DNA of 64,000 nt from Tetrahymena thermophila SB210 (lineage: Eukaryota; Ciliophora; Oligohymenophorea; Hymenostomatida; Tetrahymenidae), in the NCBI RefSeq assembly GCF_000189635.1, contig NW_002476559.1:1674001-1738000 (forward strand), written 5' to 3'. Of the stretch, positions 53,893 through 64,000 are shown piece by piece (position 1 is the first letter of the stretch; every line of letters starts with the position of its first letter). Below the pieces are notes generated by a model, which had not been told where the DNA came from, searched no databases, and saw nothing but the letters and a program-made list of their open reading frames with translations. A program made the position numbers and the translations under genes.

Positions 53893-56884
53893 TTTTATTC
53901 AAAAAGTTGTTTATTAAGATATCTTTATGATAAAAATCAATTAAATCTAAATAAACAAACACCAAAATGTTTTCTTGTGTTCTATTTTTTATTTAAAAAG
54001 CTTTTACCCCTCAATAATAATTAGGAGAAGTTAATAGTAGAATCCGTATGGAGATCATCCATAATTAAAATTAAAAAAAAACTAGCAACAGCTAAAGTTA
54101 TTTCTTTGATTTATATTTTGAAATTACATTTCTAAATTCAGCAAATAATATTTATTTAAATCAATAAGCACCTAAATAAATAAATAAACAATCAAATAAG
54201 CATTCATTTTTCTTTTCAAATCTTATCTCAAAAATATTTAGGATAAAAAAATAATTCAAAAATATTTGATTATAAGATAACATAAAACAAATATCTAAAT
54301 AATTTGTTTAGATCTATCTTTTGAAATATTATCAAACATGCCAAAAATAAATAAAAAAAATATTCTTGAATTTAAAATTTTAATCAATAATCAATAAAAA
54401 TGCTAATTTATCCAATAACTATTAAAACCCTTTAATTTTACTCTATAAAAATTTTATTTAATCTGAATACAAAATATTTTTATGTCATTTAAATATTTTC
54501 TTTAAAAATAGTAAACTTAAAAAGTTAAAAATAAATAAATTAAAATCTAACATAATAATTAGCAATAAAATAGTTAGTAAAAAACAAAAATAATCAAATC
54601 CTTAAAATAACTTTCTAATTAAATTTAAAGAACGACAAACTAACTTGAATAAAAAATCATAATTAAATTTTTTTAAAAAGATTTTCAATTAAAAAAATAA
54701 GAAATATTATATGTAATAATATCAATTAAATTTGTAAAAATAACTAGATAGAAAGCATAAAGTTTATTTAATTTAAATAAGATAAAAGTAAATTTTATTT
54801 ATTATTTGATTTTATTAATAAAATATATTTTGTAATAAATTTACACAAAAATTACAATTAAAATAAAATACTGAGAATGGTATTTAATTTGTTATAAAGA
54901 GCATGATATATAAAAATAATACTAATTAAATAGTAATATGACTAATTGACTTGCTAACCAACTGAATGAATATAAGCATATCTTATATTATTTTTACTAA
55001 TTTTATATTATCAGGTAATATAAACGTGCTAAGCTGAGAAATTAATTAAGAAAAATATTATACTTTTTTTATTCTTTAGAATAAGAAATTTAATTTGATT
55101 AAAAATCATAATACTAGATTGATGATAAAGTTAAGTGTGTAAATTATAGTCATTATATAAAAAAAAGATCAAAGTCATTATAAATATTTAATTATTAATT
55201 ACTAATTTATACTAGTAATAAAGAATATTGTTTTATTTGAGAAGTGGAAAAGGGATAGTATGCATATTAAAGTTGAGTTATTTAATAAATGAAGAGATTA
55301 CAGCTAAATAATGTCATTTATAGGAAAATAGCGTCACTTTTAACTGTTATATGCTAAGTAAACAAAGTTGAATTTTTCTAGAAGGTTGAAAAAATCAGAT
55401 TAAATTAAAATGCAATACTAAATCAAAATATTACAAAGAAATATTGTAATATTATTAAGTTAGTAGAAAACTAGATTTAATTAAATAGATCAAAAAAGGC
55501 AAGTCAGCATAAGCATTTCAGATTAATTTTTTTGCAATAAGATTTATAATACGTAATATTTTTAACTTAATGTTTTATTCAATTTTACATAGATTTAAGT
55601 CCCCTCACTATTAATTGTTAATAAATCACTTCCTCTTTTAGCAAAGTAAAGTTACCTGTTTGTTTCTAGTTTTTAAACCAATCACGCAAGCTGCACGTGC
55701 TAGGTAAACTTCTGTTTTCTAAATAGAGAGCATATTAGTTTATCTTTGAAAATTATTCATCTGAATTTCAATTTTTTTGAAAAAATTTGACTAAATATAA
55801 ATTCTATTCAGAAATTATAAAAAAATCTTTATTTTTAAATCGAAATTAAAATAATTTAACAAAAAAAGCAAATTTTTAGTATGAAATTAAATAAAAAATT
55901 TATCAGGAATATTCTTTTATTATTGATTTTAAATATTAATTTTTGAAAATAAACTAAGTTATGAGTAGTTAATGCTGTAAATCGTAGATTCAATTTTAAT
56001 TATCAGAAAATAATATGGTTTATTCTCTAAATCTCTTAAATTATATATTAAATATAATCATTAAGCTGCTCACATTTTATTAATCTTAGATATCAATTTA
56101 AATTAATAAAAACCTGTTTATGTTTGCTTGATTACTTACTTACTTAGTTATTAATATTTTATTAATATTATTGTTATCAAGTAAACAATCTATGGTTGGT
56201 TGATTCAATAAATATATTTTGAATGCATAATTCATACACTCAATATCTTACACAAATTTTAATTTAATTAACTTAAAATAAAAAAGATATTTTCTACTTT
56301 TTTTTCAAATCTACAAACACTAAAAAACAAAAAAATAAATATAATGTTAAGCTTTTTTAGCAATGATTGATTTATTATAATTAATTGAAAAGGATTAAAT
56401 ACTAATCATTACTAATTTTTCTTAGTTTTAACTTCCAAAATAGATTAATTATAGTAAAATATATTTTAAATGGATGATATTGCTTGTATTATTTTAAGGT
56501 ATAATTCTAATTTTCTGCTAAATCTGATAATTTGAATTGAACATTATTTATTACAGGCTTATAAAACCATTAAGCAAATCAAACTTTTTATATTTTCTAT
56601 TTGTTTTTAGGAATGATTAAAAATAAATAAAAGACATCAAAGAATTTTGGAATAAGCTGAGAAACCTTCTATTGTAAATTAATTTAATATCTTAGTCGTC
56701 ATAATTGATTAAATATTATTAAATAATTATTAATAAGGATTCTTGTTGGTGTAATATAATTAGAAATTTCACATATCCAAAGTTTTCATAATAATATTAA
56801 TTCAAACAAACTCCATAAAATTAAAATCCTCCAAAAGGAAAATAAACAACAAACAAAAAACCATCTCAAAAAATCCATTTAAAA
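53893..56884. other. Long AT-rich divergent spacer
   Basis: Separates the minus-strand CLPTM1 homologue (start 53892) from the plus-strand dehydrogenase (start 56885), so both promoters lie here. Apart from the candidate small frame at 55626-55733, which is richer in G/C and contains GCACGTGC, I see no gene or repeat. Confidence 0.5.
55626..55733 (-). CDS. Candidate micro-ORF or isolated first exon
   Basis: ATG at 55731-55733 opens MLSIQKTEVYLARAACVIG, then LKTRNKQ. The segment is visibly richer in G/C than the surrounding spacer and ends either at TGA 55626-55628 (35 residues) or at a good donor, CAG|GTAACTT, at 55656/55655 after 26 codons. No continuing exon was found to the left. It could be a short conserved peptide, the first exon of an unfound gene, or chance. 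Product not recognised. Confidence 0.25.
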
Positions 56885-58357
56885 ATGAAGTTAGATAATA
56901 CTATTGTTGCCTTAGTTACTGGTGGTACTAGTGGACTCGGTGAAGCTACAGTCTATGCTCTTCTTGAAAAGGGAGTTAGAGTTTTTATTGCTGACAGAAA
57001 CGAAGAAAAGGGTCTCTAAATCCAAACCAAGTACGGCTAGGACAGATGCAGATTCCAAAAGTGTGATGTTTCTGATGAAGCTTAAGTCAAGGCTTTGGTC
57101 GATGCTTGCGTTGCCACTTTCGGTGCCATTCATATCCTCCTCAACTCAGCTGGTGTTATCTCTGCTGGTCTTATTGTCGGTGGAAAGGTAATTATTTCAC
57201 TACTTTTCATTTCATTCAATAATTAAACAACATCTTCAGCCAAATATTAAAATTATTGAAATTTGATAATTACTTAACTCCCAATAAGACAAAAATAAGA
57301 TGCCAAATTCATCCTCTTTAAAGTTTCATAACTAAGAATGAAAAATGAGAACAAAAATATTATCAACATTCACATTTTTCAATAATTAGCATGCAAATTT
57401 AGCTTGATATTTTCTTGCAATCTTATTTTATTAATTAATAAATTTAAAAAATAGAACTAAGACCAAACCATCAAGACTGAAGAAATGAATAGAGTATTAG
57501 GTGTCAATGTTGTTGGAACTTTCAACGTTACTAAGTATGTTGCATTATAAATGGTTAAGCAATAACCCTTAAACGAATTCAAAGAAAGAGGTGTTATTGT
57601 TAACGTTGCCTCCGTTGCTGGTATTGAAGGTCAAAGAGGTCAAACTGTCTACGCTGCCTCTAAGGGTGCCATCATCGGTAAGCAATTTATATAAATAAAT
57701 ATAACTTAAGCGAGTGCTATTGTTGAGATTGCAATTAATATATAAATAAATAAATAAATAGCATAGTATGATAGAATCAAATAAAATCAAAGATAGTTTT
57801 GAAATTTATAAAAGACAATCAATCAATAATTGTGATATGATTGATAAAAATATTGTTTTTTATTTATTGGATTAATTGAAATCAAGAAGTATTTATTTTT
57901 AATCATCTTAAAGAGAGTGACGTATTATATAAAGCGATTAAATCATACACAATACCCGAAAGCAAACAAAATCAACAAATTAATAATTGTTAATTTAACA
58001 ACAGCTCTTATTATCAGAAACCTACCTACCTACTTTAAATTGCATTTGCAATAGCAGCATTGTTTTCTTTTATTAATAATAATTGTTTAATATTAAAAAG
58101 GTATGACCCTCCCTCTTGCTAGAGATCTTGGTAAGTTCGGTGTCAGAGTTTGCACTATTGCTCCTGGTATTTTCTAAACTCCTATGGGTGCAGGTATGTC
58201 TGACAAAATTATTGAAGCTCTCTCTAAAGCTTCTGCTTTGGGAAGAGTTGGAAATCCTACTGAATTCGCTGATGCTATCCTTGGTTTGGCCACTAACTCT
58301 TTTGTTACTGGTTCCATTTTCAGACTTGATGGTGGTATCAGATTACCTCATATGTGA
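56885..58357 (+). CDS. HSD17B10: 3-hydroxyacyl-CoA dehydrogenase type-2-like SDR
   Basis: NAD-dependent short-chain dehydrogenase/reductase. In animals HSD17B10 oxidises short branched 3-hydroxyacyl-CoAs (isoleucine catabolism) and steroids and is a subunit of mitochondrial RNase P. Three exons (56885-57187, 57455-57677, 58101-58357), 261 codons (260 residues; human 261). Cofactor motif TGGTSGLG (12-19), Asp37 at the end of beta-2 favouring NAD, NSAG (87-90), catalytic Ser154 (VASVAG), Tyr167 and Lys171 (YAASK). The segment [20 protein letters not shown] and the C-terminus [13 protein letters not shown] align closely with the animal enzyme. Coding sequence is richer in G/C and uses preferred codons (GCC, GTC, AAG), suggesting high expression. 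No obvious mitochondrial presequence. Whether it serves RNase P is unknown. Confidence 0.93.
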
Positions 58358-59335
58358 TTTTAATAAACAAATAAATAAACAAATATATAAATTAATAAAA
58401 TATAATATGATTATATTATATTCTTTAGTTCTTTCGTTTTTACTCTGATGTTAAATATTATTATAATTTTAAAAAGCAAATATCCTTGCTAAATTCATCT
58501 TTGTATTAAGTTTCATACAATTCTTACTTGAAATATTTTTGATTGTTAAAAAAAATTGAATGAATTATTTTTATTGAATTAAACACCTTAGTTACTTATT
58601 ACATATTTTTTTAATTATTGAAATATTTTTTGATTATTTAAATATTATTTATATACTTCAAGAAACACATACAAAAATATTTACATAATACAGTATACAT
58701 ACATACAAATATATATACAAAAAATATTTTATAGCTTGTTATTGATATGATAAATTCAAAGGATATTTTATATTTAAAAATTTTGTTATCGTTTTTATGA
58801 CTTTAAATTTTTCTTCAAATTAACTTTGTTTTAAATAAAAACTCATTTAATTAAAATCTTAATTTTTAATCAAATTATTAAAATTTTTACAAAATTATGA
58901 TAAGAGGTCTTAATTTTAACTAGGTTTTATTTGAAAAAAATTATATTAATTTAAAAAATTAAAATTGAATTTGTCTTAGGGGTCAACAAGGCTGTTTATC
59001 TTCTGATATTTTGCTTGTTTATTTAAAATACATTTATGATAATAAATAAATAAATTTATTATTAGATTCGTTTTCATATTTGTTTAGGTTGGTATGTATA
59101 AAATGTAATTATAATTTAAAAGAAATAATGAAATGCGATCATGCAGAAAAACAAATAGTTTAGGTCTTGGAAGCTTTTCATATATGGTATGTATGTATGA
59201 ATTGATTAAATGATGTATTATATTTTCAGGTATTTCCAAACAATTAAAAAAATATGTTTATGATATTACAAATAATATTATTTAAATTTATATTTTATAT
59301 CAATGATAATTTATTTTTAGAATTTATTCAAATGA
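58358..59335. other. Convergent AT-rich spacer
   Basis: Between the dehydrogenase stop (58355-58357) and the stop of the convergent START-domain gene (59336-59338). No gene or RNA feature seen. Confidence 0.55.
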
Positions 59336-59991
59336 TCAATAAGGATATTTTTCAAAAGCCTTTGTAAGCTATTCTAAGTAAGGTGGAACTGATTCAAGTA
59401 ATATCTTGTTATTAGTTTGTACATCGAATCTAGCGATATTTTAACAAAGAATAAATGTGACTTTTGATTGATTATTATTTGTCTTTTCTACAACTGTTGA
59501 GTTTAACATATAATTAGTGAGAGTTCTGTCTTTATCTATTACGATAGAAGGATGATCCACTGATGCACTAGTGAAATATGCTAGGTTCTAACTGATTTAC
59601 TTTATCTCTCCAAAAATCATATCTGTTTTAGCCTTAGTTTAACAGTGGTGAATCTCATAATTTACATTTCTATCTATGATAACCCATTGCTCAAGATCTG
59701 GAGTTATTTACTTAAAGTAAGAAAGATCTTAAAGAGCTCTCACAATTTTTTCAAAAGGGGAATTAGATTCTACAACTACTTTAACTGTAATTATTTCACT
59801 TGGGGAAGACTCCTAATTTTATTTTTTATTTTAAATTAAAATATTAAATTAACCAATTTTTTTACCAAAAATAGAGTCATCATTTGATCAGTCTTTCTAT
59901 ATTCTTTGAATTAATGATCGACATCTTTGTAATAAAAATCTGTTTGATCTTATTTTTTCTTAAGAAATTCGTAGGTAGTATTTTAGTCCAT
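59336..59991 (-). CDS. START-domain (lipid-transfer-like) protein
   Basis: Two exons (59866-59991 and 59336-59812), 201 codons (200 residues). After ~40 polar residues nearly the whole protein matches the START fold: a helix-led SPFEKIVRALQDLSYFKQI, then WVIIDRNVNYEIHHC, the strand region AYFTSASVDHPSIVIDKDR, SKVTFILCQNIARFD, and a C-terminal helix (LESVPPYLEQLTKAFEKY). START domains form a hydrophobic cavity for sterols, phospholipids or ceramides. With no signal peptide, membrane helix or extra domain it resembles minimal cytosolic START proteins. The ligand cannot be predicted. The ATG at 59989-59991 is the only in-frame start; the exon 1 donor (TTG|GTAAAA) and acceptor (TTAG|GAG) are canonical. 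Confidence 0.75.
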
Positions 59992-61519
59992 TTTTAAACA
60001 ATTAATATTTATTTATTTGTTTTTGATTTAAAATATTTATTAATTTTTGAGTTGAAGGTATATGTGAGTATTTAAATTGATCGATTCTATTAAATTCTTT
60101 GAATTAATTTTCTATTAAAAATGATTAATATATTTTTTAGCCTGAAATTTAATTTTTTAGCTTGTAATTAAAGTTTTCAAAGTTGATAAATTCTGAATTA
60201 AATAAAATATAAATTACCATCAAATATTGAAAATAAAATTAATGATTTAGCATGAAATTTTTATTTTTATTTAGTAACTAATCTATTTTCTCTATAAATT
60301 CTGAAATAAACTAAAATATTAAATAAATTGACAAAAATTATTTATTTTATTCAATATTTAAAAGAAATAGGAATATCTTATAAAAAAGCTCATTTATTCA
60401 GCAATAGAGCTTAAAAAAAAAAAAAGAAAAAAATATTATAATAAATAAATAAATAAATAAGTGCTGAATAAATATATTCTAAGTGAGGAAAATCTGCAAT
60501 AAATTTCAGAAAATATTTATAAATTATTTTACTAGTATGCATTATTTTTTTTAATTAATGAAAATTCATTTTTTAAAAAGCATTTTAACATGAAATTATA
60601 TTTTTTGGATTGTAATTAAAACTTCGAGAGTTAATTAATTCTGAAGCAAATAAAAATATCTTTAATTTAAATAGACAAATAAGTAGGAATAGTCAATTTG
60701 TATTTTATTAAAAATAGAAAAATAAAAACTTAACTAAAATATTAGGCTTATTAAAAAAATAATATGAAATTTAATTTTTATTTTGTTTGAAAATCTTATA
60801 TATGTTTTTTAATATGTGAAATAAATATCTTATTTAACTAACTTTGAATCAAATTATCTAATAAAGTTTCATCAAAATTACTTCTAAATAGACTTAATTG
60901 ATTTAATTTTTTATTTATTTTAAATAGTCTTCTTTAATATTGGGCCAAAATAAATTATTTATTTGAGATATTAATTGATAAAAATATTCTATTAATATTT
61001 TAAATCAAAATATTATTTTAAATGATATAAATATTTCAGAATTATTTAAAAATCAAAAAATAAATTAATAGTTCAAATTCAATTTTTAAAAACTATTTTA
61101 ATTTTATAAATGATTTAAATATCAAAAAAATTAGTTTGTTTTTAAAAATTTCAAGTAATTAAGTTACAGCAATTAAATACATTTTTCATTGTTACTTATT
61201 TACTGGGCTACTTATGTATGATCAATGAGTAAATTAATTTATTAATAACTAATTTTAATGGCTTTAAAGTTTTTTTGTTTTTAGCCCAAGCATTTAATTA
61301 ATATTTTGAAAATAATAAAAATTAATAATAATCATAAGTAAAATTTGATAGAGAATTCCAAATAATCAGAATTAGAATCAATCAATCAATCAAAGCTTAT
61401 TATTAAAATACTTAATTAAAAACTTATTATTTTTGTATTTTTTTTTACTAAAAGGGCTAACGAAAACTGCTAAATATTTTTTACACCTTGTAGAAAAGCT
61501 TTTATTTAATATAGTGAAA
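59992..61519. other. Divergent AT-rich spacer
   Basis: Between the START-domain gene (start 59991) and the plus-strand gene starting at 61520; must hold both promoters. Poly-A and TAAA runs near 60410-60460. No coding frame of normal composition. Confidence 0.55.
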
Positions 61520-64000
61520 ATGAAAGGCGGTTTCATCAAACCTTCTAGCATGGGCAAGTAGCCTAAAAAAACAGTTATTTTGAAAGACAACGACTTGAAA
61601 AGTTTTGATAAAGAATATAAAAAAGATGATGTTTTAAATAAAGAATACATGAAAATGCAATAGTTTATGCTTGTGAGTGGATAGCCTTAACTAAATATAA
61701 TGGAATCGAAAATAAAAGATCTTGATGAGAAGATGAATGGGAATAGAAATTAAATGTCTCTAGATGATGAGTTAGAATTGAGAAAGATTATGATGAAGCA
61801 AACTAAATTTGAAAAGATGATGAGCAACTATTATGAAAATTACTTAAGTTATTCTATACCTAAAGATCCTGAGTAAAGTGTACATAAGAGACTTTAAAAT
61901 GTTTCAAACAACAATTAAATTGAGATTTAAAATATCATTAACCTTCATAATAAATTGTAGCAATCAACATTATAAGACCCATTAATAAATTAAAAAGAGT
62001 TTAAATTCCCTCAAACAACACGGGTTTTTGAAGAGAAAAAAAAATTGGATGAAGATTTATTGCTAATGAATTAGAGTCAATAAATTTTAGATGGTATCAA
62101 ATCGCCTGAAAGCAAGAATTAAACGAGAACTTAAAGAGTCAATAGCTAAGGAATATAGATTTAAGATGATGGTTACGAGGATGAAGATGATGATGATTCA
62201 AGTTAAAATTCTAATGAGGTTAACTCTAAAAATGATCTGGATAATTTGACTGAAAAAAGTTTAAAAAGTTCAAAGAGCCGTAGAAGTGTCAGAAGCAACT
62301 TCGATAGGACATCTAGGTATTCTACAACCTCAAGAATTTCAAAAGGAAAAGGCTAATTTACAAACGAATGGGAATATAACAGTTTAAACGAATATGACAT
62401 AGAAGATATTCCAAAGCTTATAGAAGAAGTAATTTATTTGCATATTAATTTCTTTACTATAAACATTCTTTCAAATTAGGAAAAAGTTGAATTTTATGTT
62501 ATGCCTCAAGAGGTTACATAAGTAAAAGCCCAGCAAGAATAGAAAGAGCAAGATAATACCTAAAAATAAACAGATTAAGATGGAAAAAGCAATAAAGACA
62601 AAGATAAATAAAAGGAGAAAGAAAAAGATAAACAAAATGAGAAGAGTTAAAAGGAAGAAAATAAAATCTGGAAAAAAAGCAAAAAGAAAATATTGTTTAT
62701 CTAGCAAGAATTATCTAATGATGAGTTTTTAAAGTTAAATATTCATGAAATGTTGTCATATGTCTAATAAGTAGATTAGTAATTTATTTCTTTAATCATT
62801 AATTAATTCAACAATTTATAGTAATAGTATATATTGAATATATTAAATTGATATTTCATAACAAAAACAGCATTTAAAAATTTAGCTTTGCTTATGGCTA
62901 AGCTGGAACTATTCATCCTGAAAATCAAATTTAATACCACAGAGATCTAACAACGTAAGCAAGGGATATGTTAACGATTGATCCTGAAGTCAGAGGAAAT
63001 TATTTTGAATAAGATAGAGCAGGTCTGTTAGAAATAGAGGATATTTACATAGACATGAATAAAATAACTTTCGAAGATGTAACGAACATCATTAGTGATA
63101 GAGTATCTGATTATTTCATTAAAAACTGCATAGATCCTAAATATTTAGCTGAAAATTATGAAAAATTTTCTTATATTCCTGAAAAAAATAATAACGTTTT
63201 AGATAAGTAAAATTATTTCTTTTTTACATTTAACTATTTTTTAATTAAAATCAGTTTTAAATTTAATTAAAAAATATTATAATTGTATTTTCTTACATAC
63301 CAATAATGCATGCAATCAATGAATGATAAATAGATAGGAGGAGAAGGCTAAAATTTTATATTCTGGATTAATTTTTTTCTTCCTAAATTTTCAATAAATT
63401 TTTATTTTACTAATCCTCTAAAAATTTTTTAAAACCCTTTCCTATCTATCTTATTGAAATATTTAAAAGCATAAATAAATAAATTATTTTATAGATTTAG
63501 TCAATAAATTTTTTGTAATGAAGAAAATAAAATATAAATTACTTTTTGTATAGAATTTATCTTAACAATTTAATTAATTTTTATTAGGATGCAGTATACT
63601 TAGTCGCTTTAGGACATAAAGAAATCTTAGTACTTAGAAATGAAAAGCTATTATTAAAAGATGAAAACATGGGACAATAAAGATATGCAAATAAGTTATA
63701 AAGATATTATCAAAGAAACTAAGACTGTCACTGATTGGGTTCTGGAGGATTTATTTCATATAAGAAAGGCCACAATGAATTCTTATGACCTTGATTTTGA
63801 TCCAAAAGTGAACTAGATTTTCTAAACTTAGTTTTATCACAAGTTTGAATAGAAATTGCTCATTTTGCTGCAAATTATTCTTTACAGATAAAATATACCT
63901 TCGTTCAAAGTTCCTAAAGATTTATTTGGTAAACCTACAATGACTGAAGAGTAATAAAAAGCTGAGAGAATTAAAATAGAAAAGTAAAGGGCTGAATAAG
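61520..64000 (+). CDS. Large hydrophilic protein, 5' part
   Basis: Partial: it runs past the right edge still open. Exons 61520-62428, 62480-62778, 62871-63206 and 63588 to the edge, with consistent phases; ~650 residues visible. The N-terminal ~300 residues are polar and partly helical (LRKIMMKQTKFEKMMSNYY) with an acidic/serine stretch (DGYEDEDDDDSSQNSNEVN) and an Arg/Ser patch (SLKSSKSRRSVRSNFDRTS). Exon 2 has a long K/E/Q/D low-complexity run. Exon 3 is better ordered (FSFAYGQAGTIHPENQIQYH, LLEIEDIYIDMNKITFEDV). Exon 4 is helical (WVLEDLFHIRKATMNSYDL) and ends in another K/E/Q run. No membrane helix or known domain recognised. The ATG at 61520 is preceded by AT-rich sequence with no better start. 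Confidence 0.7.

Noticed and set aside
61390-61650. Minus-strand frame of 86 codons
   Set aside because: Overlaps the start of the plus-strand gene beginning at 61520, whose frame runs for more than 900 nt and joins downstream exons in phase.

Overview
The window looks like ciliate macronuclear DNA of a Tetrahymena-type oligohymenophorean. It is extremely AT-rich. Genes are split by short AT-rich GT-AG introns, mostly about 45-100 nt and a few up to about 430 nt. Long reading frames only appear when TAA and TAG are read as glutamine and TGA is the only stop; under that code most gene models close in frame from ATG to TGA, with splice phases that agree exon to exon. A run of exactly 100 Ns at 8380-8479 marks an assembly gap inside a gene. 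No telomeric GGGGTT repeats, rRNA, tRNA, CRISPR or bacterial-type features were seen. Almost all of a conventional ORF list is shadow, because real exons are full of TAA/TAG.

Layout. 1-10730: two head-to-tail minus-strand genes for giant secreted or membrane cysteine-rich (furin-like repeat) proteins. The left one runs off the window; the right one is nearly complete but holds the gap. 12925-14760 (-): single-exon WD40-like protein with an N-terminal Cys/His motif. 16359-19318 (-): type I membrane Cys-rich protein. 21373-23571 (+): CTP:phosphoethanolamine cytidylyltransferase (PCYT2/ECT). 24181-24753 (-): unknown small protein. 26445-28717 (+): WD40 protein. 29517-30585 (-): low-complexity protein with an in-frame TGA. 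30919-34846 (-): 11-exon, 982-residue coiled-coil/acidic/Q-rich protein. 36315-39100 (-): complete 9-exon AGC kinase. 39101-44281: gene-poor, with degraded duplicated sequence and possible exon relics. 44282-44707 (-): short frame interrupted by one TGA. 45978-~50750 (-): dynein heavy-chain tail with no motor. 51431-53892 (-): CLPTM1 homologue. 56885-58357 (+): HSD17B10-like short-chain dehydrogenase. 59336-59991 (-): START-domain protein. 61520-64000 (+): 5' part of an unrecognised protein.

The genes do not form an operon or pathway. They are independently transcribed nuclear genes separated by 0.3-5 kb of AT-rich spacer, and most lie on the minus strand. Themes are surface Cys-rich proteins, phospholipid synthesis and lipid binding (PCYT2, START, CLPTM1), signalling (AGC kinase) and cilia (dynein tail). 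The items most worth a second look are the motor-less dynein heavy chain, the two frames with single in-frame TGA codons, the 1080-nt internal repeats of the giant Cys-rich protein, and the cryptic exons at 41.8-43.1 kb.
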